DNA of 34,474 bases, from contig JAGYLP010000020.1 in the NCBI GenBank assembly GCA_018401015.1, positions 1 to 34,474 on the forward strand, in the 5' to 3' direction. This DNA is from Bacteroidales bacterium (GTDB taxonomy: Bacteria; Bacteroidota; Bacteroidia; Bacteroidales; M50B96). Within the stretch, counting starts at the first letter, position 1; each line of letters starts with the position of its first letter. Made by a program: the position numbers and the translations under genes. The notes below the pieces were generated by a model. The model was not told the origin of the DNA. It did not search any database and saw only the letters and a list, made by a program, of their open reading frames with translations. Below, piece after piece: positions 6,445 through 15,332 of the stretch.

Positions 6445-7893
6445 TTAAAACTGGAAATAAATGAAAGCTTCTTCCTTCCCTGCAAAGAGAAAAATAATCC
6501 AGGCTAAAAGCAAGTAAATAGTCCAACGCAACCAACGATGTTCGACGAAATCGAGTTTTTCGAGTGCAAAACTTCCACGGCGGCCAAACCACTCGATAAG
6601 CAGCAGTAAAAAGATAAAAAACAAGCTCAGGTAGAAGTTATCAAACTTAGCGGTAGGAACAGCCTGAAATAAGCTCATGGAGAATATTCCTTCCAAATAC
6701 GACCAGGCATGGGAAACATTTTCAGCCCGAAAAAAGACCCAAGCCAGGGTAGTGAGCAGAAAAGTTCCAATCATGGAAAGGAATTCACGTCCTTTGGGAA
6801 AGCGAGCCTGATAAGCTACTATTTCCAAATGCTTGCGATTGTTTTTAGTGAGCAGGAGCGGGAGGAAATACAAGGCATTTAGCGCTCCCCAGATAATGAA
6901 GGTCCAGTTTGCACCGTGCCAAAAACCGCTTATCAGGAATATGGCGAAGGTGTTGCGCAACTTCATCGATACTCCGCCTTTGCTTCCACCTAAGGGGATA
7001 TACACATAATCGCGAAACCAGGTAGATAGCGATATGTGCCATCGCCGCCAGAACTCAGCAATATCGCGAGAGAAATATGGGAAAGCGAAGTTTTGCATCA
7101 AACGGAATCCGAAGAGTCGGGCTGTTCCAATAGCGATATCGGAGTAACCGGAGAAGTCGCCATAGATTTGAAACGCAAAAAAGATAGCACCGAGCAGGAG
7201 GGTTGAACCACCGTAATCATCGGAGTTATTGAAAATAGCATTAGCGATTAAGGCTGCATTATCGGCTACCACCACTTTTTTGAACAAACCCCAAAGAATT
7301 TGTCGCATTCCTTGCACAGCAAGCGAATAGTTAAACACCCTTTTAAAGAAAAATTGAGGCAACAACTGACCGGCGCGCTCAATAGGACCGGCAACCAGCT
7401 GAGGAAAGAAGCTGACATAAGCCGCAAATGCAAGGAAATCGCGGGTTGGTTGTATTTTTCGTCGGTATAAGTCGATGGAGTAGGATAGCGTTTGAAACGT
7501 GTAGAAACTAATCCCTACAGGGAGTATGATCGAGAGCGAAGAAGCTTCGAATTCTTGTCCGAAGAGTCGAAAGGCAGCGATGAAATTATCCAGGAAGAAA
7601 TGGTAATATTTAAAGAAGCCTAGCAATCCTAAATTCACTCCCAAGCTCAGCCACAACAACGCTTTTCGGGTTCGGCTAGGCAGATCCTTACCCAAAAACC
7701 AGCCTATGCTGTAATCCACCACTGTACTGAAAAGAATTAAGCTTAAAAAACGATAATCCCACCAGCCATAAAAGACATAACTGGCAATCACCAACCATGC
7801 GTTTTGAGCTCGAATATTCCTTTGAAACCCGAACCAATAGATCAGGAAGACGAGTGGAAGGAATAGAGCAAAATCGATTGAGTTGAACAGCAT
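6445..7893 (-). CDS. MBOAT-family O-acyltransferase (AlgI-like)
   Basis: A 482-aa polytopic inner-membrane protein beginning M-L-F-N-S-I-D-F, the usual start of AlgI-type MBOAT proteins. Diagnostic segments are G-D-F-S-G-Y-S-D-I-A-I-G (about residues 245-256), F-W-R-R-W-H-I-S-L-S-T-W-F-R-D-Y (281-296), L-G-G-S (301-304), and F-W-H-G-A-N-W with the conserved catalytic His at about 326. The family transfers acyl (often acetyl) groups across the membrane to sugars or wall polymers, with an SGNH protein as partner; one follows 141 bp downstream on the same strand. It is divergent from the DUF1801 gene with a 41-bp gap. Length and motif set are complete. Confidence 0.94.
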   Translation of the reverse strand: MLFNSIDFALFLPLVFLIYWFGFQRNIRAQNAWLVIASYVFYGWWDYRFLSLILFSTVVDYSIGWFLGKDLPSRTRKALLWLSLGVNLGLLGFFKYYHFFLDNFIAAFRLFGQEFEASSLSIILPVGISFYTFQTLSYSIDLYRRKIQPTRDFLAFAAYVSFFPQLVAGPIERAGQLLPQFFFKRVFNYSLAVQGMRQILWGLFKKVVVADNAALIANAIFNNSDDYGGSTLLLGAIFFAFQIYGDFSGYSDIAIGTARLFGFRLMQNFAFPYFSRDIAEFWRRWHISLSTWFRDYVYIPLGGSKGGVSMKLRNTFAIFLISGFWHGANWTFIIWGALNALYFLPLLLTKNNRKHLEIVAYQARFPKGREFLSMIGTFLLTTLAWVFFRAENVSHAWSYLEGIFSMSLFQAVPTAKFDNFYLSLFFIFLLLLIEWFGRRGSFALEKLDFVEHRWLRWTIYLLLAWIIFLFAGKEEAFIYFQF

Positions 7894-7934
7894 GAGTCGG
7901 TTACAAGCAATTTGAATTGAAAAACAGGTAAAAA

Positions 7935-8444
7935 ATGAGGAACAAAAATAAAGTTTTAGTTCGTTCTAAGCGGGTAGATGAGGATTTATCGTACAAGATG
8001 CAGGACAAACCAAAAATAGCTGATAAAAGCACTAGTTTTAGGGTCAAAATTCTATTTACGATGAACGTTGATTCTTACCTGACCAGTTTTCCAACAGCGG
8101 TTCAAGATTTATTGAACGCTATGCGGCAACAGATTCTGACCTTAGTCCCTGATGCTGAAGAAAAGATGGCTTATGGGATGATTGGGTATAAGGCCTATGG
8201 AAAACCGCTCGTGTATATTTCCGGGAATAAAAATCACTTAGGCTTGTATGCTTTGCCCGAAGCTCATGCATTATTTCAAGAGCCACTAAAGGAATATAAG
8301 CAGGCTAAGGGATCTGTTCAATTCCCTTACGACCAAGAGATTCCCTATCCCATTGTACAACAGATGGTTCTATTCAATCTTGAAAAAAATCGAGCAGCAG
8401 CCAGCTTGAAAAAATCGAAAAAAATGAAGAATGATGCAATTTAA
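7935..8444 (+). CDS. DUF1801 (YdhG-like) protein
   Basis: The last 127 residues match DUF1801: V-D-S-Y-L-T-S-F-P, then R-Q-Q-I-L-T-L-V-P-D-A-E-E-K-M-A-Y-G-M-I-G-Y, then K-N-H-L-G-L-Y, ending in a lysine-rich tail. Homologues have been described as frataxin-like or iron-chaperone-like, but roles vary. Two starts are possible. ATG 7935 gives 169 aa with a basic 42-residue extension and is preceded by AGG at a plausible distance. ATG 8061 gives 127 aa, which matches the usual family length (M-N-V-D-S-Y). I list the longer form but think the shorter protein equally likely. The 3' end overlaps the next gene by 14 bp, so the two are translationally coupled. Confidence 0.8.
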   Translation: MRNKNKVLVRSKRVDEDLSYKMQDKPKIADKSTSFRVKILFTMNVDSYLTSFPTAVQDLLNAMRQQILTLVPDAEEKMAYGMIGYKAYGKPLVYISGNKNHLGLYALPEAHALFQEPLKEYKQAKGSVQFPYDQEIPYPIVQQMVLFNLEKNRAAASLKKSKKMKNDAI

Positions 8445-9381
8445 AATGCTACTAATCCTATTCATTATGAGCTCAACATCAATCTGGAGTCAAAATGCTC
8501 CTTTTGCTCGTTTCCAACCCTTGTTGGGCAGCTGGCACGGTAACGGAAGTGGTTATGGTGGTTCAACATCGACCATCGATGCTAGTTTTCGCCTGTCCGA
8601 GTCGTTTATCAAAGTAATCCATCATGCTGTTTTTAAAGGAGAGGATGATGAATCGGCTCCCTATCACCACGACGAAGGATTCATCAGTTTCGATAAAAAC
8701 CGGGAACAATTTGTTTACCGTCAGTTTAACAGCGAAGGGTATATCAATCAGTATGTGCTCGACGAAGAAGAATCGGGCGATTCCACCTGGGTTTTCATTG
8801 CTGAGTCGTTTGAAAATTTCGATTCGGAAGCTAAAGCGGTTTTTCGTCTGGAATTAGGCTATAACTCCGAATTACACACCCAGTTCGACTTGAGCCTCCC
8901 AGGTCAAAAAACCATGTGTATTGGAAAAAATACGATGCATCGGAAAGAAGAACCGACCACAACGACCAGGCCCAGAGTAAGCGGCATTGGAGGTATTTTC
9001 TTCTTCTCGGAACAACCGCAGCAACTCAAGGCATGGTATGCCGAGAACCTTGGTTTAGCCGTGAACGATTATGGCAGCAGTTTTGAGTTTCGGAACGCAC
9101 ATCGGCCCGACGAAATCAATTACTTACAGTGGAGTCCCTTCCATCAATCGTCCGACCATTTTCAGCCGTCCGAGAAATCGTTCATGATCAATTATCGGGT
9201 AGAGCATCTCGATGAACTGCTCGTATCCTTGAAGGCGAAAGGGATTTCGATACTGGGCGAAGTGCAGTCTTATCCGTATGGCAAATTTGCTCATCTAATG
9301 GATCCCGAAGGAAATAAAATTGAGTTGTGGGAAGCCGTTGATTCGGTATTCACCGAAATGGGCGGGCCAACGACAAAATAA
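8431..9381 (+). CDS. Exported fusion of a lipocalin-like beta-barrel domain and a glyoxalase (VOC) domain
   Basis: A 316-aa protein. It begins with a short hydrophobic leader (M-L-L-I-L-F-I-M-S-S-T-S-I-W-S-Q), so a periplasmic location is likely; starts at 8431, 8434 or 8446 are all possible. Residues about 25-170 resemble small ligand-binding beta-barrels of the DUF1579/nitrobindin-like kind (F-Q-P-L-L-G-S-W-x-G). Residues about 182-310 form a VOC domain (G-G-I-F-F-F-S-E, W-Y-A-E-N-L-G-L, and a closing D-P-E-G-N-K-I-E-L-W-E with the usual metal-ligand Glu). VOC proteins are normally cytoplasmic, so the leader plus barrel fusion is unusual. Substrate is unknown. It overlaps the DUF1801 gene by 14 bp. 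Confidence 0.7.
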   Translation: MMQFKMLLILFIMSSTSIWSQNAPFARFQPLLGSWHGNGSGYGGSTSTIDASFRLSESFIKVIHHAVFKGEDDESAPYHHDEGFISFDKNREQFVYRQFNSEGYINQYVLDEEESGDSTWVFIAESFENFDSEAKAVFRLELGYNSELHTQFDLSLPGQKTMCIGKNTMHRKEEPTTTTRPRVSGIGGIFFFSEQPQQLKAWYAENLGLAVNDYGSSFEFRNAHRPDEINYLQWSPFHQSSDHFQPSEKSFMINYRVEHLDELLVSLKAKGISILGEVQSYPYGKFAHLMDPEGNKIELWEAVDSVFTEMGGPTTK

Positions 9382-9477
9382 GGCGATGAACGACAAGTGT
9401 TTTACCTACCCGATTGATGTTTCAGAATACCCTCATTATCGGCATTTTTCCTTAGTTTTGCGCCGAAATTGAAAACC

Positions 9478-10647
9478 ATGGAAAGACTCGTTACTTCGAA
9501 TTTAAAATTAGGGATCATAGCCGGTGGTCAATTGGCTAAAATGCTCATCCAGGAAGCCAGTAAGTGGGATATTATTACCTACGTGCTCGACAACGATGCT
9601 CATTGTCCGGCGCGCAGCATCGCTTCCCATTACATTCAGGGAAGCCATCTCGACTACGAGGATGTGTATCAGTTTGGGAAAGAGGTGGATTTGCTCACCT
9701 ACGAACTGGAAGCCATTAATATCGAAGCGCTTAAACAGCTCAAAAAAGAGGGTTATACTATTGTTCCCGACCCCGACACCCTGGAAATGATTCAGGACAA
9801 AGGGAAACAAAAAGAGTTCTATCGACACCATCAAATTCCGACATCACCGTTCAAACTTTATCAGAATGCGATTGAGATTCAGCAAGATATAAAGCTTGGA
9901 AATCTGCCGCTTCCTTTTGTACAAAAACTTCGAACGGGTGGTTACGACGGGCGCGGAGTAGCCGTTATGGAAACAGAGGCCGAATTAGGGAAAATGCTCG
10001 AAGGAGAGTCGCTTATCGAAGACAAAATTAGCATCGATAAAGAAGTTGCGGTTATTGTAGCCCGAAACCGGAAAGGAGAAATAAAATGTTTTCCGGTGGT
10101 TGAAATGATTTTCGATTCGAAAGCCAATTTGGTCGATAAGCTGATTTGCCCATCGACACTTAGCTCGGAACAGGCAGAGGAAGCCAAAAAGATTTCGTCT
10201 CAAATTGCCGAATTACTGCAATACGAAGGAGTTTTGGCCATTGAGTTTTTCATCGATCAAAACGGGAAAGTGTTAGTGAACGAAATGGCTCCTCGTCCGC
10301 ACAACAGTGGACATCATACCATCGAAAGTATGATAACCTCTCAGTTTGAACAGCATTTGCGTGCCATTTTAAATTTACCGCTTGGATCCACCGAGCTCAA
10401 GTTACCATCGGTAATGGTAAATATTTTGGGAGCTGAAGGTGAAGTTGGTCCGGTTCGCTACGAAGGATTAACCGAAAGCATGGCAGTTGAAGGCGTAAAG
10501 ATTCATCTGTACGGAAAGAAAATCACCAAACCTTTCCGAAAGATGGGTCACGTTACCATTTTAGCCAAAACACCGGAAGCGGCCATGGAGAAAGCAGAAC
10601 AAATTAAACACTTAATTCAGGTAAAAGCATGGGAACAACCGTCGTAA
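9478..10647 (+). CDS. purK: N5-carboxyaminoimidazole ribonucleotide synthase (PurK)
   Basis: A 389-aa ATP-grasp enzyme that carboxylates AIR with bicarbonate and ATP in purine synthesis. Visible marks are the N-terminal L-G-I-I-A-G-G-Q-L-A-K-M, the Y-D-G-R-G region, and the metal/ATP-binding E-M-A-P-R-P-H-N-S-G-H-H-T, all characteristic of PurK. An in-frame TTG three codons upstream (9469) is unlikely as the start. ATG at 9478 gives M-E-R-L-V-T-S-N-L-K-L-G and is preferred. TAGTTTTG at 9453-9460 fits the -7 consensus, but no TTG sits at the right distance. The 3' end overlaps purE by 19 bp, the normal purK-purE pairing. Confidence 0.95.
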   Translation: MERLVTSNLKLGIIAGGQLAKMLIQEASKWDIITYVLDNDAHCPARSIASHYIQGSHLDYEDVYQFGKEVDLLTYELEAINIEALKQLKKEGYTIVPDPDTLEMIQDKGKQKEFYRHHQIPTSPFKLYQNAIEIQQDIKLGNLPLPFVQKLRTGGYDGRGVAVMETEAELGKMLEGESLIEDKISIDKEVAVIVARNRKGEIKCFPVVEMIFDSKANLVDKLICPSTLSSEQAEEAKKISSQIAELLQYEGVLAIEFFIDQNGKVLVNEMAPRPHNSGHHTIESMITSQFEQHLRAILNLPLGSTELKLPSVMVNILGAEGEVGPVRYEGLTESMAVEGVKIHLYGKKITKPFRKMGHVTILAKTPEAAMEKAEQIKHLIQVKAWEQPS

Positions 10648-11129
10648 GTATCGTCATGGGTTCAGATTCCGATTTGCCGGTCATGCAACAGGCAGCGGAT
10701 ATTTTGCAGGAACTGGGGGTCGAATTTGAAATCGACATTGTTTCGGCTCATCGCACGCCCGAGAAGCTCTTCGATTTTGCTTCGAAGGCTCACGAGCGAG
10801 GCATCGAAGTGATTATAGCCGGAGCAGGCGGAGCAGCCCATTTGCCGGGCATGGTAGCCTCCATGTCGCCTTTGCCTGTAATTGGAGTCCCCATCAAATC
10901 GAGCAATTCGATCGATGGTTGGGATTCGGTTTTATCCATCCTGCAAATGCCAGGTGGAGTTCCCGTTGCGACAGTCGCCTTGAATGGAGCAAAGAATGCC
11001 GGAATTTTAGCAGCACAGATTATATCGGTTCAAAAGCCGGAAATACGCGAACGAATTATCGGCTACAAAGCGAATTTGAAGCAACAAGTGCACGAAAAAG
11101 CGACACAACTTAAAAATAAACTTTCCTAA
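10629..11129 (+). CDS. purE: N5-CAIR mutase (PurE)
   Basis: A 166-aa cytosolic enzyme converting N5-CAIR to CAIR, directly after PurK. It shows the family signature in order: M-G-S-D-S-D-L-P-V-M (about residues 10-19), S-A-H-R-T-P-E (about 39-45), and A-G-A-G-G-A-A-H-L-P-G-M (about 63-74). Length is typical of class I PurE. The ATG lies inside the purK 3' end (19-bp overlap), which implies coupled translation. Confidence 0.97.
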   Translation: MGTTVVSIVMGSDSDLPVMQQAADILQELGVEFEIDIVSAHRTPEKLFDFASKAHERGIEVIIAGAGGAAHLPGMVASMSPLPVIGVPIKSSNSIDGWDSVLSILQMPGGVPVATVALNGAKNAGILAAQIISVQKPEIRERIIGYKANLKQQVHEKATQLKNKLS

Positions 11130-11164
11130 ACAAGCCATTCAACCTATCAAGCTTCGATTCTCGA

Positions 11165-12103
11165 ATGAACCTTACCATCGATATTCCCACTGCAGCCGAA
11201 ATGCTTCGCAAAGGCAAAGTCGTTGCTTTTCCAACCGAAACGGTTTATGGTTTGGGGGCGAATGCATTGGATCCCATGGCAGTGGCAAAGATCTTCGAGT
11301 TGAAGGAGCGTCCGAGTTTCGACCCGCTTATTGTGCATATTGCAGAAAAGAGCGACCTCGAGCGCCTTTGTGATCGACCCGATCCACGGATTTATCCTAT
11401 CATCGATGCCTTTTGGCCCGGTCCGCTCACCATCGTTCTCCCTAAAAGTGAGCTGGTTCCCGACATTGTTACCTCCGGTCTTTCGAGTGTTGGCATTCGC
11501 ATGCCGAACAATCCCATAGCACTTGAGTTGATTCGCGCAGCCGGCGTTCCATTGGCAGCACCCAGCGCCAACAAATTTGGACGAATCAGTCCAACTTCAG
11601 CCCAGCATGTAGCAAAGCAATTACCCGAAGTAGATGGAATTCTGGATGGAGGTTCCACCCAGGTAGGCATTGAATCGACCATTATTCGTTTAACCACGAA
11701 TGGATTTCAAATTCTTCGAAATGGACTCATTACCCGGGAAGATTTGGAACCGTATCTTCCTTTCGACCCCACTCCACCCGACCAAATGGTGGCACCGGGA
11801 ATGCTTCCTTCTCATTACAGTCCGCTCAAAATCATGCATTTGGTTACCGACGAATCGGATCTACCCACCGATTATTCACGGGCAGGACTAATTTCTTTCA
11901 GTGGAAAATGGGATCGGGGTTTTGCGAAGGTAATTAGCCTTAGTGAGAAGCGCGATTTACGCGAATACGCTGTTCGACTATTTGCTGCCATGCATAGTCT
12001 GGAAGACGATGCAACGATCGACACCATTTATGCCGAAACAGTTCCCGAGGAGGGCATTGGCAAAGCCATTATGGATCGTTTACGAAAAGCTTCGCATCGC
12101 TAA
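11165..12103 (+). CDS. tsaC: Threonylcarbamoyl-AMP synthase, Sua5 type
   Basis: A 312-aa protein that makes threonylcarbamoyl-adenylate from Thr, bicarbonate and ATP for the t6A37 tRNA modification. The YrdC domain covers about residues 8-195: G-K-V-V-A-F-P-T-E-T-V-Y-G-L-G, then K-x-R-P-x-x-D-P-L, then R-M-P-N, then A-P-S-A-N. A linker containing A-P-G-M-L-P-S-H-Y-S-P-L leads to the C-terminal Sua5 domain, so this is the long Sua5 form rather than the YrdC-only form. It follows purE by 35 bp on the same strand and may be cotranscribed. It converges with the DUF2075 gene, 10 bp apart. Confidence 0.93.
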   Translation: MNLTIDIPTAAEMLRKGKVVAFPTETVYGLGANALDPMAVAKIFELKERPSFDPLIVHIAEKSDLERLCDRPDPRIYPIIDAFWPGPLTIVLPKSELVPDIVTSGLSSVGIRMPNNPIALELIRAAGVPLAAPSANKFGRISPTSAQHVAKQLPEVDGILDGGSTQVGIESTIIRLTTNGFQILRNGLITREDLEPYLPFDPTPPDQMVAPGMLPSHYSPLKIMHLVTDESDLPTDYSRAGLISFSGKWDRGFAKVISLSEKRDLREYAVRLFAAMHSLEDDATIDTIYAETVPEEGIGKAIMDRLRKASHR

Positions 12104-12113
12104 TCGGTTTGGG

Positions 12114-14306
12114 TTATTCTCCCAAGATACGTTCAAACACCCCGACAATTTGAAAGGTGCTGAGTTCATCGTCCACCAATTCCAAAACAGGATAGTCAGG
12201 GTCGTAGGAGCGAGGTTTTAGAGAGATTGAACGATGTTCTTGCCCCTCTTGATCGATCCATTTTTTACTTTCATATTCCTTTATAGTGTAATGCGAGCCG
12301 AGGTCATCGTCTTGTACATGCGTATGTTCCGCCAGAACGATTAGCCCATTGCGCGAACCTCCTCGATATTTCCGAAAGAGACAAACCGAATCAGATGGAA
12401 TAATTCGGTTCATGGAATTACCGGTTACACGGCAAGCGAACAAATCGGAAGAGGGACGAATACCCTTCGGCAATTTGACCCATCGATGACCCTCCAGTGC
12501 CGTTGGTTCGCTAAAATTTCCGGCAGCCACTTTCAAATCGTAAAAAGGAATCGCATTTTCAAAAGGGAAGATCCCATCTGTTAGGAAAAGTGGTTCCTTG
12601 GAATCGGAATGAGTCAATCGTTTGGGAATATAATTTTCCAAATATGTTTTAAGATTGGAATCACATATATATACGAAGGTTCCGCGTATTCCCCGGAGCA
12701 TAATGGTTTGATAAATATTGAGAATAAAATCCTTTAGTTCTTTGGGATCTTTAATGGATTGCTTCCCGTTACGGTCGTAATAGTGGTCTTCGCGAATAAT
12801 GATTTCTTCATTAACAGGATCGTAGGAGATTTCATTTCCAAAAATAATCCCGGCATAATTCAAATCGTAGCCTTGGGTAGTATGAATACAGCCCACCTCA
12901 TTCACTGCATTCTCGGAATTAATCCAATCGGAAGCCGTTCCATTCCACCTCAGCTTCACCTCACCGATTTGTATATCGAACAGGTCGGGATTATTTTTCG
13001 ATTTCCATTCCCAGGCATAGCCGGCAATCATTCGCGAGAGGCCAACTTCCGCATCTTTTTCTTTAATGAGGGAAATCATTTCTTCGAGGGAATCGAAGAG
13101 TTTAAATTCATAATTATCGAAAGTTGGCCGATTCGATAATTTGAGTTTTCCATTCAACAAACAGCGGACAAACTCGACATATTCATTTCCGCCACGAACC
13201 CGAAACTGAGATTTAAGCGATAAGGAGGAGGTCGATTTAGAAGTTTTAAGACGATTGAATTCCTCCTTGCTAACATCGGAAGGTTTAATTGACTGAGCTT
13301 GATCGTAAAAAAGGATTGTATGATTGGATTGCATAATCATCCAATCCAGCTCGCTACGTGTGTGCTTATCGAGATTAAGTGCCGCACAGGCTTTATCGAA
13401 TGCACTAAAATAGGTCCCCAGGTTTACTCTTCGACGCAAGCGGTGCGATTCATCAACCATTAATAAATCGTATCGATTTCTGGTCACTTCAGCAGGGCCA
13501 ATAACCATACTGGCGTTCAATCCTTTAATATTTCGAAAGACTTTTTTAAGCGTAGCACGAAACGAGGCCATAGGAACTACCAGAGCCATTTCTGGGTTTG
13601 GAAATCTTTCCCGAATAGCAGAAACTAGATGAATGAATTGTTTTTCCTCAGAACCAAATTCTCTAAAGCTAAAATCGTCGAGGTGAGTCGATAGCATTTT
13701 GAATAAGAAAATAGCGAGAATTGTTTTACCCGTTCCGGCTCCCCCTTCAACTAACAAGTTTTTCGATTGTCCGGTACTTAGGTGCTGCAGAATTTGGCGC
13801 AAACCCTCCGATTGTTCAACCGTTAAGCTTTTGTAGGGGGAATATTTAAATAAATCGGAATTATCGATGTGTTCAATGGAGTGGCGAGTAATTCCGGCAG
13901 ATCGAAGTTGATTCCAGATCGATAGAAACACCTCGTGGTACACTTCCTTCTTTTGAAAATAGTTATGATTAGCCAACCCCAGGTTTCCGTTCAATAACTG
14001 ATAGACCCGATCGCCAGCCATATATTTAATCAGATTAGCCTCGATATCGAGCGTAGCTGATTTATTAAACTTATTGCTGGTAATAAGATGAACAGTCGTT
14101 AAGCGTCTTTTTGAATGGTGTTTAAGGTGCGTACTCATTCTGGCTAAGGCATTGGTTGTTTCGCCAACGTATGCCAGTTTGCTTTCTTCGTCGCTAAGGA
14201 TGTAAACCAGTGGCCATAAATCTTTTGCATAACGGTTTTGGTTCAATTCCTCGAACAATCTCGGTTCAAAATGATAGTGTTGGATGCTTACGGGGGAGAG
14301 GTTCAT
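12114..14306 (-). CDS. GIY-YIG nuclease / DUF2075 helicase-like ATPase / S24-like protein
   Basis: A 730-aa multidomain protein with three recognisable parts. Residues about 30-110 resemble a GIY-YIG endonuclease: V-Y-I at 34-36, Y-V-G-E-T at 46-50, and a conserved Arg and His after it. Residues about 160-560 form a DUF2075/SF1-type ATPase: Walker A G-G-A-G-T-G-K-T (188-195), Walker B L-M-V-D-E-S-H-R (282-289), H-T-T-Q-G-Y-D (475-481), and a closing M-L-R-G-I-R-G (536-542). Residues about 588-728 look like a LexA/S24 signal-peptidase fold: V-T-G-N-S-M with Ser631, and Y-T-I-K-E-Y with Lys676, matching the Ser-Lys dyad. No autocleavage Ala-Gly site is evident. Its start overlaps the MazG-like stop (TAATG). 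A nucleic-acid-processing or phage-defence role is inferred. Confidence 0.85.
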   Translation of the reverse strand: MNLSPVSIQHYHFEPRLFEELNQNRYAKDLWPLVYILSDEESKLAYVGETTNALARMSTHLKHHSKRRLTTVHLITSNKFNKSATLDIEANLIKYMAGDRVYQLLNGNLGLANHNYFQKKEVYHEVFLSIWNQLRSAGITRHSIEHIDNSDLFKYSPYKSLTVEQSEGLRQILQHLSTGQSKNLLVEGGAGTGKTILAIFLFKMLSTHLDDFSFREFGSEEKQFIHLVSAIRERFPNPEMALVVPMASFRATLKKVFRNIKGLNASMVIGPAEVTRNRYDLLMVDESHRLRRRVNLGTYFSAFDKACAALNLDKHTRSELDWMIMQSNHTILFYDQAQSIKPSDVSKEEFNRLKTSKSTSSLSLKSQFRVRGGNEYVEFVRCLLNGKLKLSNRPTFDNYEFKLFDSLEEMISLIKEKDAEVGLSRMIAGYAWEWKSKNNPDLFDIQIGEVKLRWNGTASDWINSENAVNEVGCIHTTQGYDLNYAGIIFGNEISYDPVNEEIIIREDHYYDRNGKQSIKDPKELKDFILNIYQTIMLRGIRGTFVYICDSNLKTYLENYIPKRLTHSDSKEPLFLTDGIFPFENAIPFYDLKVAAGNFSEPTALEGHRWVKLPKGIRPSSDLFACRVTGNSMNRIIPSDSVCLFRKYRGGSRNGLIVLAEHTHVQDDDLGSHYTIKEYESKKWIDQEGQEHRSISLKPRSYDPDYPVLELVDDELSTFQIVGVFERILGE

Positions 14307-14635
14307 TACAATTCGTTATACTTTTTGGCGGTTCCTTTTGCTTTATTTACCGGGTACTTTACATCGTTTTTTTTAATCTTCTCCAAGAGGATTTCTTTCA
14401 CATCAAAATGATATTTTTCAGCGAGAAGAAAAGCGTAAGCAAACACATCGGCCAATTCCTCTTTCACTTTATCGGGGTTTGCCGCTTCGGCCGATTTCCA
14501 GAGAAAATTCTCCAAAAGTTCTCCGGCTTCGATGCTAAGAGCAAGGGCTAGATCCTTTGGGTTATGAAATTGCTCCCAGTCCCGTTCATTTCTAAACTGA
14601 AGGAGCGCTTCGGTTATGTCTTGTATATCGTTCAT
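14306..14635 (-). CDS. MazG-like nucleotide pyrophosphohydrolase
   Basis: A 109-aa all-alpha NTP-PPase of the short MazG/RS21-C6 type. R-N-E-R-D-W-x-x-F-H-x-P-K-D-L-A is followed by the metal-binding E-A-G-E-L-L-E (E-x-x-E) and K-E-E-L-A-D-V-F-A-Y (E-x-x-D). Such enzymes hydrolyse (d)NTPs to monophosphates and pyrophosphate in the cytoplasm. I start at ATG 14635 (M-N-D-I-Q-D); the longer frame from 14674 only adds residues that overlap the upstream gene. Its stop shares one base with the start of the GIY-YIG/DUF2075 gene, so the two are translationally coupled and probably act together. Confidence 0.9.
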   Translation of the reverse strand: MNDIQDITEALLQFRNERDWEQFHNPKDLALALSIEAGELLENFLWKSAEAANPDKVKEELADVFAYAFLLAEKYHFDVKEILLEKIKKNDVKYPVNKAKGTAKKYNEL

Positions 14636-14660
14636 TTTCTTAATATGTTTAAATCGTTGG

Positions 14661-15332
14661 TTAAACCGATTCAAAAGCCTTTTCCAAAAAAGAATTTATC
14701 TTCCGGCTGGCTTGATAATAATTCATAAGCTCATCCAACAATGTGTCGCTGGTAATGAGATCATAATTCAACTCCGCTCCAAAATAAAACTGTTTGCCAG
14801 CAATGAGTGGTTCGGTTTTAAATGCCTCGGCAAACTCGGGTGGAATTCGTTTGTTCTTTTCGCCGTGGAGGGTTCCGAATAATTCAACGAAGGATGGATC
14901 GGTGTAGGCTTCCCGGAATTCATTGGGCGATTCTGCCATTAACGAGCGGACAGTGTGCAGCATTTTTGTGTCTAAAAAATAGCAGCCTCCGAAGAAGCGG
15001 ATTGCATCGGCTGCCAGCTCGATATAAATGCCTGGATACATTTTATCCCGCTTTCCCAAGGCCGAAATAATAGCTCCCATGTGTAATTTATAAGGAGCCT
15101 TATCCTTGCTGAAACGGATGTCGCGATTGATGCGGACAATGGCGTCTTTGGGCTCTATTTGAACCTTCGGATCTACGAGATGAATTCGAAATATAAAATC
15201 CTGAATGAACCGGTTAAAAGGCTTTTTCACATCATTCTCGTACCGGGAACGATGTTCGTCGAACCAAGCTTTGTGGTTGTTGACCGATAATTCTTTGAAA
15301 AAATCCAGGTATGCCGGAGTAAAGTAATTCAT
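14661..15332 (-). CDS. DUF2461 family protein
   Basis: A 223-aa protein matching DUF2461 (TIGR02453-type) along its length. Marks are F-x-x-L-x-x-N-N-H-K-A-W-F-D-E-H-R at the N-terminus, I-N-R-D-I-R-F-S-K-D-K-A-P-Y-K near residue 70-85, and the G-G-C-Y-F-L-D-T-K region near residue 115. The biochemical function is unknown. It lies 25 bp upstream of the MazG-like gene on the same strand, so it may be the first gene of a three-gene unit ending with the DUF2075 protein. DUF2461 genes are common outside such contexts, so functional linkage is uncertain. Confidence 0.88.
   Translation of the reverse strand: MNYFTPAYLDFFKELSVNNHKAWFDEHRSRYENDVKKPFNRFIQDFIFRIHLVDPKVQIEPKDAIVRINRDIRFSKDKAPYKLHMGAIISALGKRDKMYPGIYIELAADAIRFFGGCYFLDTKMLHTVRSLMAESPNEFREAYTDPSFVELFGTLHGEKNKRIPPEFAEAFKTEPLIAGKQFYFGAELNYDLITSDTLLDELMNYYQASRKINSFLEKAFESV

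Noticed and set aside
12759-13139. 126-aa plus-strand frame inside the DUF2075 gene
   Set aside because: It is an antisense shadow of a well-supported coding region with clear domain motifs on the minus strand.
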